A stretch of 64,000 bases of DNA from Acidobacteriaceae bacterium TAA 166 (GTDB lineage Bacteria > Acidobacteriota > Terriglobia > Terriglobales > Acidobacteriaceae). Under the pieces are notes generated by a model. The model had not been told where the DNA came from. It saw only the letters and a program-made list of their open reading frames with translations, and searched no databases. Made by a program: the position numbers and the translations under genes. Positions 46,100 to 58,400 of this stretch are shown here, one piece after another; the stretch's first letter is position 1; the number at the start of each line of letters is the position of its first letter. Where the stretch lies: the NCBI GenBank assembly GCA_000421065.1, contig ATWD01000001.1:4022001-4086000 (forward strand). Reading direction: 5' to 3'.

Positions 46100-47338
46100 T
46101 TAGGGGGTTACCACCGCAAAGGGTTCGATGCGGCCTAAAAGAAGAATGTAGCACGCAATCCCAAGGAAGAGAAAGACCCCTGCAAGAGCAAACGCCGGCG
46201 CGAACGAATGGGCCCAGGTGCTGATATATCCCGTGGCAATCGGTGCCACGATCGCTGCCAACTGGTTGGACTGGTTCATGATTGCGCCGACTCTCCCAGT
46301 GCTTCCTGCCGGTGCCAGCAGGGACGGGAGCGACCAGAGCACCGGAGAGGCCGCCGAGAGTCCGCTAAGGGCCAGACTCAGTCCGAACAGGACCACCCCC
46401 GGACGATAAAACAGGGCGGGTGTGAAGATGAACAGGCCCAGGCAGGTTCCGGTTAGCAGGATGCCCTTTCGTACGCGAGCCGGCTGAAAGCCCTTGCGAA
46501 TTAATGCGTCGGGTAGGACTCCGCCGACGAGAAAGCCCAGGATCGACGCTGCCAGCCAGGGAACGGCAGACCAGAGCACGGCATTTCTGCTGGTCATGCG
46601 CAGCCCTTTTTGAAGATAAAACGGCATCCAGGTGAGGAGTAGATAGAAGCAGTAGTTATAGGCTCCCGAGCCAAGCGCGGCTCCGAGGACTTTTGGTTGT
46701 TGCAGAAGCTGGCCGAGGCTGAGCTGGTCTGCCTGACTTTGCTGCATGAGTCCGTTATGAGAGACCTCCTCGGGCCTGGGATCGCGATAGAGAAGAATGA
46801 AAAGGCCAGCATAAGCCGCGCTGAGGAGAGCCGTGACCGCGAAGTTCGTCCGCAGCCCGAAGTGCAGAAGAACGAGTCCGAGGATGGGGGTTCCGAGACC
46901 GATCGCGAGCTTTGCGGCAGCATCGAAGGTCGCGGTCGGAACGCCGCGCCGCTCGGGAGGGAACCACAAACCGATGGCCTTGGCGCAGGCCGGGAAGGTG
47001 GGGGCCTCGCCTATTCCGAGGATTCCCCTCGCCACAAACAAGACCAGAATGCTGGTGGCGACGGCGGCAAGGCCGGACGCGAAGGCCCAGAGAACGATCG
47101 ACATAATCATCACAGGTCGAACTCCGAAGCGATCTAGCAGGGTGCCGCTGGGAAGCTGCATGAGGGCGTAGGTCCAGCTATAGGCGCCCAACAGGTAGCC
47201 GAAGGTGATATCGGAGAGGTCAAACGCATGCTGCAAAGCGTCGTGGGCGATGGAAAGGTTGACCCGATCGAAATAATTGACGAGGATTCCGACCCCCAGC
47301 AGAAGTGCGATCGCCCGGCTTTTGTTGTGGCTTTTCAT
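46100..47338 (-). CDS. MFS transporter (sugar-acid/anion symporter type)
   Basis: A 412-residue, 12-helix transporter resembling the anion:cation symporter (hexuronate/D-galactonate) branch: NYFDRVNLSIAHDAL in the first helix region, then GYLLGAYSWTYALMQLPSG and the loop motif LLDRFGVRPVMI. Convergent with the SDR pair, fitting uptake of a sugar acid. Confidence 0.85.
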   Translation of the reverse strand: MKSHNKSRAIALLLGVGILVNYFDRVNLSIAHDALQHAFDLSDITFGYLLGAYSWTYALMQLPSGTLLDRFGVRPVMIMSIVLWAFASGLAAVATSILVLFVARGILGIGEAPTFPACAKAIGLWFPPERRGVPTATFDAAAKLAIGLGTPILGLVLLHFGLRTNFAVTALLSAAYAGLFILLYRDPRPEEVSHNGLMQQSQADQLSLGQLLQQPKVLGAALGSGAYNYCFYLLLTWMPFYLQKGLRMTSRNAVLWSAVPWLAASILGFLVGGVLPDALIRKGFQPARVRKGILLTGTCLGLFIFTPALFYRPGVVLFGLSLALSGLSAASPVLWSLPSLLAPAGSTGRVGAIMNQSNQLAAIVAPIATGYISTWAHSFAPAFALAGVFLFLGIACYILLLGRIEPFAVVTP

Positions 47339-47428
47339 CAGGCGTCGATTCTAACCCGTTGCGCTCTGCCGTTGCCGGCGATGGATTAGGATCAAAGCCA
47401 TCGTACTTTGCAGAAGGATGGACTCCGC

Positions 47429-47944
47429 GTGAAGCCGATCGTCGTTGTGGGCAGCATCAATATGGATCTCGTCTGCGAGACGGAGCATCATCCGGAGCCA
47501 GGGCAGACTGTGATGGGAACATCGTTTGCCCCGAATCCTGGAGGAAAGGGAGCAAACCAGGCGGTCGCGGTCGCGCGATTGAGATCCCCGTCGATCTTGT
47601 TGGGAGCGGTTGGCGACGACTCTTTCGGTCATGAGCTGTGTACGACGTTGGAATCCTATGGCGTTACCACCTCCCACCTTCACCAGGCGAAGGGATCTTT
47701 CATCGCGTTGGCAGATGGAGCTGGACATAAGATCGGAGCCTTTCCTGCTGATGCAGTCGACACGACGGCAGCGGGAGACGCGCTCCATGGAGCGTTCGCC
47801 GTCAGCCTGATGCGAGGGAGTTCCGTGGAAGAGAGCGGCAGGTTTGCTTCGGCTGCGGTCTCGGTCACGCGTAAAGGAGCGCAGAGCTCTCTGGCCGGCG
47901 TGGATGAGGTGCAGTTTTTGCTGGATCGAATGGAGACGGAGTAG
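47429..47944 (+). CDS. Ribokinase-like protein with a large internal deletion
   Basis: A PfkB-family sugar kinase fragment of about 171 residues; ribokinases are usually near 300. The N-terminal substrate-binding region is present (VVGSINMDLV, NPGGKGANQAVA), then the sequence jumps in frame near residue 90 (AKGSFIALADG) to the C-terminal catalytic motif DTTAAGDALHGAF. About 120-130 central residues appear missing. Start: GTG at 47429 (MKPIVVVGS); a TTG at 47408 is an alternative. Probably non-functional as a kinase, yet the frame remains open. Confidence 0.75.
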   Translation: MKPIVVVGSINMDLVCETEHHPEPGQTVMGTSFAPNPGGKGANQAVAVARLRSPSILLGAVGDDSFGHELCTTLESYGVTTSHLHQAKGSFIALADGAGHKIGAFPADAVDTTAAGDALHGAFAVSLMRGSSVEESGRFASAAVSVTRKGAQSSLAGVDEVQFLLDRMETE

Positions 47945-47958
47945 GTGGAGTTCCTGTC

Positions 47959-49452
47959 ATGACCCGAAGAGTGATCCTTGCCTGGATCTTCGCAATAGCC
48001 GCTATGTCGTCTGTGCCTATGCTGGGTCAGGCATGCGGGAGATTGGCCCAACGGTCTACTGCGACGGTCTCCATTACGGCGAACGTTATCCAGGGAGGGA
48101 TGCTGGCTCCAGGGAAGGGGGCGAAGTCTCTCTCGGGGCTGCCTGATTTTTGCCGCGCTACGCTCGTGCTCCATCCTACGACCGACTCGGAGATTCATGC
48201 CGAGGTATGGCTGCCTGTCTCAGGCTGGAATGGAAAGTTTCTCGCTGTAGGGAGCGGGGGCTGGGGAGGGTCCATTGGCTACGACGGAATGGCCGATGCT
48301 CTGCGGCGAGGCTATGCGACCAGCGCGACGGACGACGGGCATACGGGATCGAGCGCGAGCTTCATCATGGGACATCCGGAGAAGTTCATCGACTTCGCCT
48401 ATCGCTCCGAGCGAGAGATGACCGTCGAGTCAAAGGACCTCATTAAGGAGTTCTATGGTCGCTCGCCGCGCTACTCCTACTGGAATGGATGCTCTGGGGG
48501 CGGACGCGAGGGACTCTTGCAGGCACACCGTTATCCGGAGGAGTTCGACGGCATCATCGCGGGCGATCCTGCGAATGTTCGTAGAAACGCCTGGGCGCTC
48601 TGGTTGGCCACGCAGACCTTCAAGGACCCAGATGCCTATATTCCCCCTTCCAAGTATGCGATGATTCATCGCTATGTGCTCAATGCCTGCGATGCTCACG
48701 ATGGTGTTAAGGACGGTCTGATCTCGGATCCTGAGAGCTGTAAGGTCGACTTTAAGGATCTTGAGTGCAAATCGGGGGACGGCTTGGAGTGTCTTACCCA
48801 TCGGCAGGTCCAGACGGCGCAGACGATCATCAGTCCTGCGACGGATTCAAAGGGAAAGGTATTGTTTTCGCGGCTCGAGCCTGGAACGGAGCTGAGATGG
48901 GGACGCGTGGCGGGTGGACCTGAGCCGGCGGATCTCTTTCTCGATCAGTTCCGGTATGTGATCTTTCAAAATCCCAATTGGGATTGGCATACCTTCAATC
49001 TTGAGCGAGACTCCGCGAAGGCGAATGCGATGGATAAAGATGTGGACGATCTCGATCCCGACCTCACGGCCTTTGCCAAGCGTGGAGGCAAACTGCTGCT
49101 CTACCATGGATGGGCCGATCAGCAGGTGGCTCCGGGGGCAAGCGTCGATTTTTATCGATCGGTCATGCAGAGCGCGGGAGATGCATTGCGGGCTTCGGAT
49201 TGGGCTCGTCTCTTCATGGTTCCGGGTATGGCGCATTGCTCGGGTGGCGAGGGTCCGGACAGCTTCGACAAGATCAGCGCGATGGAGCAATGGGTGGAGG
49301 AGGGAAGGGCTCCTGACAAAATTATCGCTTCGCACCGTTCGGACGGAAAAACAGATCGCACCCGGCCACTCTGCCCTTATCCGCAGATCGCTCGCTATAA
49401 AGGCACGGGTAGCATCGACAGCGCGGAGAGCTTCGCCTGCAGCGCACATTGA
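47959..49452 (+). CDS. Tannase/feruloyl esterase-family protein, exported
   Basis: A 497-residue secreted serine esterase. Signal peptide to about residue 24. Nucleophile motif GCSGGGREG; the catalytic acid in LLYHGWADQQV and the His in GMAHCSGG form the family's CS-D-HC arrangement, where the two Cys adjacent to Ser and His are disulfide-bonded. Hydrolyses galloyl or feruloyl esters of plant polyphenols or cell walls, which fits a soil lifestyle. Confidence 0.92.
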   Translation: MTRRVILAWIFAIAAMSSVPMLGQACGRLAQRSTATVSITANVIQGGMLAPGKGAKSLSGLPDFCRATLVLHPTTDSEIHAEVWLPVSGWNGKFLAVGSGGWGGSIGYDGMADALRRGYATSATDDGHTGSSASFIMGHPEKFIDFAYRSEREMTVESKDLIKEFYGRSPRYSYWNGCSGGGREGLLQAHRYPEEFDGIIAGDPANVRRNAWALWLATQTFKDPDAYIPPSKYAMIHRYVLNACDAHDGVKDGLISDPESCKVDFKDLECKSGDGLECLTHRQVQTAQTIISPATDSKGKVLFSRLEPGTELRWGRVAGGPEPADLFLDQFRYVIFQNPNWDWHTFNLERDSAKANAMDKDVDDLDPDLTAFAKRGGKLLLYHGWADQQVAPGASVDFYRSVMQSAGDALRASDWARLFMVPGMAHCSGGEGPDSFDKISAMEQWVEEGRAPDKIIASHRSDGKTDRTRPLCPYPQIARYKGTGSIDSAESFACSAH

Positions 49453-49518
49453 GGAGGGCTCGGCGACTTTCACGCGCCGTTTTCCAGATGGTTTGCCGTT
49501 ACTCTTTAAAGAGTAATC

Positions 49519-51786
49519 ATGGCTGACGCAAAGACCCTTCCCCCTGAAATTCTTCTGTATATTGCGAAGACGCTGGACCTTCCTCTACACGCACTGGTTG
49601 CGGTGATCGGTCTTCTCAACGAGGGCGGCACGGTGCCTTTTATCGCGCGCTATCGAAAAGAGGCCACCGGAAATCTTGATGAGGTCAAGATCCGGGAGAT
49701 CGAAGAGAAGCTTGGCTACTTCACCGATCTGGTAAGCCGACGTGAGACGATCCTTGCCTCCATCCTGGAACAGGGAAAGCTGACAGACGATCTGAAGGCC
49801 CGCATCGAGGCGACGGTCGACAGGTCCGAGCTCGAGGATCTCTATCTTCCCTACAAGCCCAAGCGGAGGACGAAGGCGACGATCGCGCGTGAGCGCGGTC
49901 TTGAGCCGCTCGCCCAATATCTGTGGAACCAGCAGGCCACCGGGCAGCCTCTTATGGAGTTCGCCGCAACCTTTGTCGATGCGGACAAAGAGGTGCCGAC
50001 GCTGGATGAGGCGCTTGAGGGTGCGCGTCATATCGTGGCGGAGATGATCAGCGAAGATGCCAGTTTGCGTAAGGCTCTTCGCCAGTGGATGTTCGATGAG
50101 GGCGTGATCGTCAGCAAGCGATCGATCGACGCCGTGGACGAGCAGGAAAAGTTCAAGATGTACTACGACTATCGCGAGCCGGTGAAGACGATTCCGTCGC
50201 ATCGCATGCTGGCGATACGTCGTGGAGAGGCTGAGTCAGTCCTTTACTTTTTGATCGAGACTGAGCCTCTTCGCGCGAACGCACTTCTCCGGCCGCGCAT
50301 TCTCGGCCTGACAGGGGATTGGACTCCACATCTTGAGCTGGCGATCGATGACGCATGGAAGCGTCTTTTGAATCCTTCGATCCAGGGCGAGTTGCGGCTG
50401 GAGCTGAAGAAGCGCTCGGATACGGATGCAATCCAGGTCTTCCGCGATAATCTCCAGCATCTGCTGCTGGCGGCGCCGGCCGGTCCGATCTCCGTGCTGG
50501 GAATCGATCCGGGCCTGCGCACGGGGTGCAAGGTCGCTGTGGTGGATGAGACCGGGAAGTTTCTCGCGAACGATGTGCTTTATTTACACACTTCGAAGGG
50601 CGCCGCAGCCGCAGCGGCGACCACGATGGCTGCTCTTCTCGCAAAGCACAACGTCCGTGCCATCGCGATCGGCAATGGGACTGCCTCTCGCGAGACGGAT
50701 GCCTTTGTACGGGAGTTCCTTCGCGAACATAATCTGAATGATCTTTTTTCTGTCACGGTGAGTGAGGCGGGAGCGAGTGTCTACTCCGCCTCCGATGTGG
50801 CCCGGCAGGAGTTTCCCGATCTCGACCTGACGGTGCGTGGAGCAATCTCGATCGCGCGGCGATTGCAGGATCCGCTCTCGGAGCTGGTGAAGGTCGATCC
50901 CAAATCAATCGGCGTGGGACAGTATCAGCACGATGTGGATCAGCGTCAGCTGCAACAGTCGCTTGAGACTGTCATCGAGAGCTGCGTCAACCGTGTCGGC
51001 GTCGATCTCAACACATCTTCATGGACGCTGCTGCGGTATGTTGCGGGTGTGACGGAACGGACGGCACTCAATATCGTCGCTTATCGCAACGAGCGAGGGA
51101 GGTTCCGTTCCCGCGCGGAGCTGATGCAGGTTACAGGCGTGGGAGCCAAGACCTTCGAGCAGGCCGCAGGGTTTTTGCGTATCCGGGGCGGAGAGAATCC
51201 GCTGGACGGTACAGCAGTGCATCCGGAGTCCTATCCCGTAGTGGAGCAGATTGCGCAGTCGCTGAATACCTCGGTCGTGGCGCTGATCGAGAGTCCCCAG
51301 GTGTTGAGCAAGCTCGATACGAGCAGGCTTTCTTCCGGGGTCTTTACCGTTACCGACATCCTCGAAGAGCTGCGAAAGCCGGGAAGAGATCCGCGCGACC
51401 GCTTTGTCGCTCCCAGCTTCTCGGAGACGGTTCGCGAGATTGCGGATGTACAGCCGGGCATGGTACTCGAAGGAGTCGTCACCAACGTCACGAAGTTCGG
51501 AGCCTTCGTTGATATCGGAGTTCACCAGGATGGCCTGGTCCATATCAGCGAGCTCTCGAACCGCTATATCAAAGAGCCCGCTGAGGTGGTCAAGGCAGGA
51601 CAGATCGTGAAGGTCAAGGTGATGAGTGCCGATGCGAAGACGAAGCGCATCGCGCTCTCGATGAAGGCCCTCGCTGAGCCTGCTCGAGGGGCGCAGCGTT
51701 CCAGGCAGCCGCAGCAGAAGTCCGCAGCACCGCCGAGCATGCAGGAGAAGCTGGCGATGCTTTCGACGAAGTGGAAGGTCTCCTAA
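49519..51786 (+). CDS. tex: Tex-family RNA-binding transcription accessory protein
   Basis: A 755-residue Tex protein: N-terminal helical domain (IARYRKEATGNLDEVKIREI), YqgF/RNase H-like domain (VLGIDPGLRTGCKVAVVDE), helix-hairpin-helix region (LMQVTGVGAKTFEQAAGFLR) and C-terminal S1 domain (GVVTNVTKFGAFVDIGVHQD). Complete. Converges on argG with 7 bp between the stops. Confidence 0.96.
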   Translation: MADAKTLPPEILLYIAKTLDLPLHALVAVIGLLNEGGTVPFIARYRKEATGNLDEVKIREIEEKLGYFTDLVSRRETILASILEQGKLTDDLKARIEATVDRSELEDLYLPYKPKRRTKATIARERGLEPLAQYLWNQQATGQPLMEFAATFVDADKEVPTLDEALEGARHIVAEMISEDASLRKALRQWMFDEGVIVSKRSIDAVDEQEKFKMYYDYREPVKTIPSHRMLAIRRGEAESVLYFLIETEPLRANALLRPRILGLTGDWTPHLELAIDDAWKRLLNPSIQGELRLELKKRSDTDAIQVFRDNLQHLLLAAPAGPISVLGIDPGLRTGCKVAVVDETGKFLANDVLYLHTSKGAAAAAATTMAALLAKHNVRAIAIGNGTASRETDAFVREFLREHNLNDLFSVTVSEAGASVYSASDVARQEFPDLDLTVRGAISIARRLQDPLSELVKVDPKSIGVGQYQHDVDQRQLQQSLETVIESCVNRVGVDLNTSSWTLLRYVAGVTERTALNIVAYRNERGRFRSRAELMQVTGVGAKTFEQAAGFLRIRGGENPLDGTAVHPESYPVVEQIAQSLNTSVVALIESPQVLSKLDTSRLSSGVFTVTDILEELRKPGRDPRDRFVAPSFSETVREIADVQPGMVLEGVVTNVTKFGAFVDIGVHQDGLVHISELSNRYIKEPAEVVKAGQIVKVKVMSADAKTKRIALSMKALAEPARGAQRSRQPQQKSAAPPSMQEKLAMLSTKWKVS

Positions 51787-51793
51787 CCCTCCA

Positions 51794-53200
<1,407 letters not shown>

Positions 53201-53301
53201 TCAAATCCATGGTGACATGGAGGGAACAGAAGGTCACACGGGGTGGAATATACACCTTGAAGGCTTCAGCAACATTGCAACCGAACCTTTGCGCTGAGAG
53301 G

Positions 53302-53724
53302 TTACGGTGCGAGGGCAAGAACGATGGCTCCAATCGCGATGAGGCCTCCTCCAAGCAGCTTCCAGCTCGTCAGGGCCTCCCCCAGTACAGGCCAGGCGAG
53401 CAGGATGACAAAGACTACGCTTAGTTTGTCGATGGGAGCGACCTTCGATGCGGGCCCCGCAGCAAGGGCGCGAAGGTAACAGATCCAGGAGGCTCCCGTT
53501 GCCAATCCTGAAGCGGCCAGGAGGCCCAGGCTGCGACGGTCGAGCGATTCAATCTGCCGGTGAGAGCCAAACCCGATTACGATTGCCCATGAGAGAGCTA
53601 AAACGACGGTTGTTCGTATAGCCGTCGCCAGATTGGATTCAACATGGGCGACGCCGAGTTTTGCCAGAATGGCGGTGAGAGCGGCAAACAGCGCAGAGAG
53701 TAAAGACCAGGCAATCCACGTCAT
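53302..53724 (-). CDS. EamA/DMT-type small membrane transporter
   Basis: A 140-residue protein with four to five hydrophobic helices, one EamA repeat: WIAWSLLSALFAALTAILAK at the start and LGGGLIAIGAIVLAL at the end. Half-size EamA proteins of this length are thought to act as dimers. Substrate unknown. Confidence 0.85.
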   Translation of the reverse strand: MTWIAWSLLSALFAALTAILAKLGVAHVESNLATAIRTTVVLALSWAIVIGFGSHRQIESLDRRSLGLLAASGLATGASWICYLRALAAGPASKVAPIDKLSVVFVILLAWPVLGEALTSWKLLGGGLIAIGAIVLALAP

Positions 53725-53802
53725 GCCGCAATCTATTCCTTTACATAGCCGGAGTCAATTAATGGAAGACTCTGTGACACTGATTTCAGCGGCTGGAGAC
53801 TT

Positions 53803-55185
53803 CTATCGACCTGCAACCCGTTCAGCGATGATCGAGGAGTCTGTGGCGCTTCCCTGCAGATTTTTTGTGCCTATCAGAAGCTCAAATGGAGGAATGGTTC
53901 CATCCGCGTTGGCAATCGATTTCAGCCACTTTGAGAATAGCGGGCCATCAAGGACAAAGTTTCCAGCCGATTGTGTTCCTGTCATCCACAATCCGCCGAG
54001 GGAAAGGACCATGCCCTGGCCGTTCGGATTCGGAAGATAGGTAACGTCTCCATAGACCAGAGCAGCTCCCAGTCCTCCCAGCGCTTCTTTGGGGATGTAT
54101 TCGTTTAGCTCACCCTTACGGGGGTGGCGATTGACGAAATAGAAGCCGCGTCTTCCATCCGGAGCCAGGACGAAGTTCATGGAGGGCTCAATGAGGGAGA
54201 CCCAGGGATTCGCCTGCCTTGAACCGAGCAGGATGAGGTTGGAGCTATTCGCATCAGATGGGCGAAGGTCGCGGGCGAAGATCACTGAGGTGCGCCCCGG
54301 ATTGCTCTCCGGAAGATTGGAGAGCTGTGACGACAGATTGAGGTCGACGAAGCTGCTATAGCGTCGCGATGCGAGATCGAAAGTCAGTTTTTCGGACGCG
54401 ATCGAATCGATGGGCTTGGCGCGATTGGGATCCCGGTAGGTTCCATCGATGTAATCCGAGAGCGTGACCTCTTTTCCGGTTACGGTCTCATACAGCACCA
54501 GCCCGCTGTCCCCCGACACGATCAAGGTTCTGCCGTTTTGAGGGAAGAGCTTATTCCAGAACTGGCGTTCAATTTCAGTCTGAGGGATCAGGTACCGAGT
54601 CGAGGCTATCGCGGCATCGTGCCGGAGGTGAAGGATAGCCATAATCAAGCCGCAGGCCAGGATGAGCCCGCAGAAGAATGGCACGATCCAGGAGCGTCGA
54701 GTCTGGTCTTTATTAAAGGCCGGGACCGGTGCGGCGGGCTTGACAGGAGCCGGAGCGGTCGGTTTTTCTTCCTCAACCTTCGTAGCCAAGGTCTCCACAG
54801 AGGGAGAGACTTCGTTCTCTAAGGTATAAAAACGCGGAACATAGCCTCCACGAGGGATCTCAATCTTCATCGGCTCGTGAATGCCTTCGCTTCGAAAGTA
54901 GAGCTCAAGCTTCTGGCGAAGACGTGTCGCATGGGAGCGTACGATGCCGTCAACGGAAGGATCGTAGTTCGGCGATCTGCCATAGACGTCGACGCCGATG
55001 CGCTGCTCGTTGATCTCTTCCTCTCGTTCCGAGATCGTCATTTTGCAGACGTACAGGAGCAGCTTTGGAAGCTGTTCGGAGCGTGAAAAGGTCGAAGACC
55101 TCGCAATGCGACGCGCAAGCAGCCAACGGGCGTCCTGTGTGTACGATTTCGTTTCGCTTTCGACAGTTGTAGCTGGGATGACCAC
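53803..55185 (-). CDS. Membrane-anchored winged-helix-like regulator
   Basis: An N-terminal DNA-binding-like domain (VYGRSPNYDPSVDGIVRSHATR... then PRGGYVPRF) of a kind common in Acidobacteriota, a Pro/Ala linker, one transmembrane helix (IVPFFCGLILACGLIMAIL, about residue 150) and a periplasmic domain of some 280 residues. The frame is open to 55386, but those residues are Cys-rich and unlike the family; a GTG at 55185 is my preferred start, moderately supported. Divergent from a TonB receptor, suggesting it senses an outer-membrane or periplasmic signal and controls that gene. Confidence 0.7.
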   Translation of the reverse strand: MVIPATTVESETKSYTQDARWLLARRIARSSTFSRSEQLPKLLLYVCKMTISEREEEINEQRIGVDVYGRSPNYDPSVDGIVRSHATRLRQKLELYFRSEGIHEPMKIEIPRGGYVPRFYTLENEVSPSVETLATKVEEEKPTAPAPVKPAAPVPAFNKDQTRRSWIVPFFCGLILACGLIMAILHLRHDAAIASTRYLIPQTEIERQFWNKLFPQNGRTLIVSGDSGLVLYETVTGKEVTLSDYIDGTYRDPNRAKPIDSIASEKLTFDLASRRYSSFVDLNLSSQLSNLPESNPGRTSVIFARDLRPSDANSSNLILLGSRQANPWVSLIEPSMNFVLAPDGRRGFYFVNRHPRKGELNEYIPKEALGGLGAALVYGDVTYLPNPNGQGMVLSLGGLWMTGTQSAGNFVLDGPLFSKWLKSIANADGTIPPFELLIGTKNLQGSATDSSIIAERVAGR

Positions 55186-55235
55186 GCGGATGTCTCTAGT
55201 AGAAGCGAAGCTCGTGAATGCCGTATTAACACAGA

Positions 55236-55257
55236 CCTTGCAACAGTTGCAGCAAGG
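55236..55257. promoter_or_regulatory. Nested dyad in the divergent regulator/TonB-receptor region
   Basis: TGCAACAGTTGCA (55239-55251) is a perfect 6-bp-arm palindrome, flanked by CCTTGC/GCAAGG arms (55236-55241/55252-55257). It is a possible operator. The rest of the 308 bp between the two genes shows nothing clear. Confidence 0.35.
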
Positions 55258-55493
55258 GCTTCGTGAGAGCTCCGTAAATGCCTGCTGTGCGATGGTTTTG
55301 ATCGCGATTGCGGGGGTTTCACTGTGAAACACGAAGCCGTGCAGTCGATGGCCCCCTAAAGTGTGGATAGTCGCAGCCCCCTTCAACCAGGTCTGCCTTT
55401 TTTGCTTCGAGGTTGGCCGCTCTTTGCCAAGAGTTCGGCCAGCGCAGACACGACAACCACCGGATTTTTTATTCTTGGAAGGACAGTATCGCG

Positions 55494-58400
55494 ATGAAAC
55501 GGATGAGGCTCTCGTGCCTTCACTATCTATACGCGTTCATAATCTTTGGACTTTGCCAAAATGGATTTGGCCAGAGTACGGGCGCCAGCTTGCTTGGAGT
55601 CGTGCATGATTCGACAGGGGCCACCGTGAATGGCGCCACTGTCTCATCGACAAACACGGGAACCAACGCTCGCACGACCGGTTTGACCAATGAAAAGGGC
55701 GAATATTCGCTGCTTAATCTCGAGCCCGGCACCTATACCCTCAACGTCCAGGCTTCGGGATTCCAGTCCTATACGCAGACAGGTATCCGGTTGGATCTGG
55801 ACCAGCATGCAACTCAGGATGTCTCCTTGCCGACTGGGCAGGTCCAGCAGGCGGTTACGGTGAATGCCGACGTCTCCGACCTGGATGCCGTCGCTTCGAC
55901 GGTCAGCGATGAGGTCCGCGGCACACAGCTTCGCTACCTTCCCCTCAACACGCGCAATCCGTACTCCCTGCTGGCTCTGGTGCCGGGATTCGCCGGTTCC
56001 GTCGGCGATGACTATAATGCTGTCGGGTTCTCCGTGGACGGAGGACGTCAGGGGTACACAGATACCCTGGTGGACGGAACGCCTGCCGGATTTCCTACCG
56101 TGAACGGAAATGCCGGTGTAGGTATCTTCCCCTCCATCGATGCGATCGGCGAGTTTCGTGTGCTGGCCCAGAACTATCCTGCAGAATATGGCCGTTCGCT
56201 CAACGGAATCGTTAACGTCGTCTTCAAATCCGGTACCAATCAGTTCCACGGAACCGCCTTTGAGTTCCTCCGCAACAACGCCGTCGATGCCAACGATTAT
56301 TTCTCCAACCAGCACGGAGTCCCGCTGCCGCCCTTTCATCGGAATCAGTACGGCGGTGTCCTTACAGGGCCGATCTTCAAGGACAAGACCTTCTTCCTTG
56401 TCTCCACCGAGCTGCTGCGTCAAAACTCCTTCCAATCGGTAACCACGACCGTGCCGACCCTGGCGCAGCGGAATGGCGATTTCTCACAGACCTTCGGATC
56501 GAATGGACAGTTGATCACGATCTACAATCCATTCAGCACGCGCCCGAATCCCAATGGCTCCGGATTCATACGCGATCCTTTTCCGAACAACATCATTCCC
56601 AAGGGCATGCTGAGCTCCGTGGCTCTGAATGTGCTCAACTATTTTCCTCTGCCGAATACCGTCGGGAATTCGTTAACCAATGCGAACAACTACTTCGCCA
56701 ACGGAACCCAGATTAACCAGATCACCTCGTGGGACGTTCGCGTCGATCACACCCTCAACGATCGGCAGAAGATCTTTGCTCGTTACTCGAACCGGGTTGT
56801 GGATAACAATCCCAATCCGCTCTTTCCGGCCGCGCAGGCGGTTGCCGAAGACCTTATCGACAATCAGGACTTTGCTCGCGGTCTCACCGCCGGCTATACC
56901 GCACTTCCCAATGCGCACATGATCTTCGATGTGCGGCTGGGATTCGCACGCACGCTCTATAACTATCTTAATAAGAGCCTGGGCTTTCAGGCCTCCACGC
57001 TTGGGTTCCCCGAGAGCTTCGACACTGCCGGCGGCACGGCACTCTTCCCCGTCTTTTCCCCAAGCGGCTACACCCACCTGGGAGACGGAGGCAATCGCCA
57101 CAACGCCTTCATGACCTATAGCCTTCTCTCTTCGCTCACGTGGAACGTTGGACAGCATACCTTCAAGTTTGGCTTTGATGGCCGTCTTATCCGTGTAAAC
57201 GATCATGAGAGCAACGACAGCTCCGGCAACTATACCTTCGGAACCAACTTTACCCAGGGTCCCGACCCCAATACCGCCAGCGCCAACACGGGCAATGGAC
57301 TGGCCTCGATGCTGCTAGGCACGGGCACAGGCGACCTGACGCAGAACTTCAAGGACGACGCTTCCCAGAGCTACTATTTTGCCGGTTACGCGCAGGACGA
57401 CTGGCATGTGAATCACAAGCTGACGTTGAATCTCGGACTGCGCTACGACATCGATACCCCGCGCACGGAGCGCTTCAACCGGATGAACTACTTCGATCCC
57501 AACGTCTCGTCTCCGCTGTCCACGCAGGTTTCGGGACTGCAGGGAGGTCTGGTATTCGTCGGGGTCAACGGCCAGAGCCGGCATCAGTATCATATCGATG
57601 CCAACAACTTTGCTCCTCGGGTGGGCTTTGCCTACGCGGCCAACCCCACGACCGTCGTGCATGGCGGCGTGGGAATCGTCTATGGTCCGTCCGCGCAGGC
57701 TGCGGCCGGAACCGTAGGGCCATATGGCTTCCGGGTGCAGAACAACTGGGTCAGCTCGCTCGATGGCATTACACCGTTCAATACCCTGAATAATCCATTT
57801 CCCCAAGGCTTTCAGGCTCCACCTGGAGCATCCCAAGGGCTGGTGACGGGAGTCGGTGGACAGATCGAGGGTGTTCTACAAAATACGCCCACGCCTTACG
57901 TGATCCAGTACGGACTCGACCTGGAGCAGACCTTCTCGCACGGTGTTGTCTTTGATATCGCCTACGTCGGCAACCGAGGGCGGAAGCAGCAGCAGAGCAG
58001 GGAAGGCGGCATCGACTTCAACCAGCTTCCTGTCGCCGATCTGGCCCTGGGCTCCGCTTTGAATGCTCAGGTTGCGAACCCATACTTCGGTGCCATTACG
58101 TCCGGAGCCTTGAACCAGCCTACAACCTCGAGAGGACAGCTGCTCGAGCGGTATTCGCAGTTCACCAGCGTCCTGCCACTCTTCCTTACCGGTGGCAACA
58201 ACCAGTATGACGGCCTGCAGCTCCGCCTCAGTAAGCGCTTCTCCTCCGGCTTCCAGCTGCAGGGATCGTACGTGTGGTCGAAGAACTTCGACAACGGTAC
58301 GAGCCATCAGGACAGCTTCAATCCCATGGGGGACTACGCAGTCAGCTCTCAGGATGTCACCAATCGTTTTGTCGTGAACTATATCTATCAGCTTCCGATT

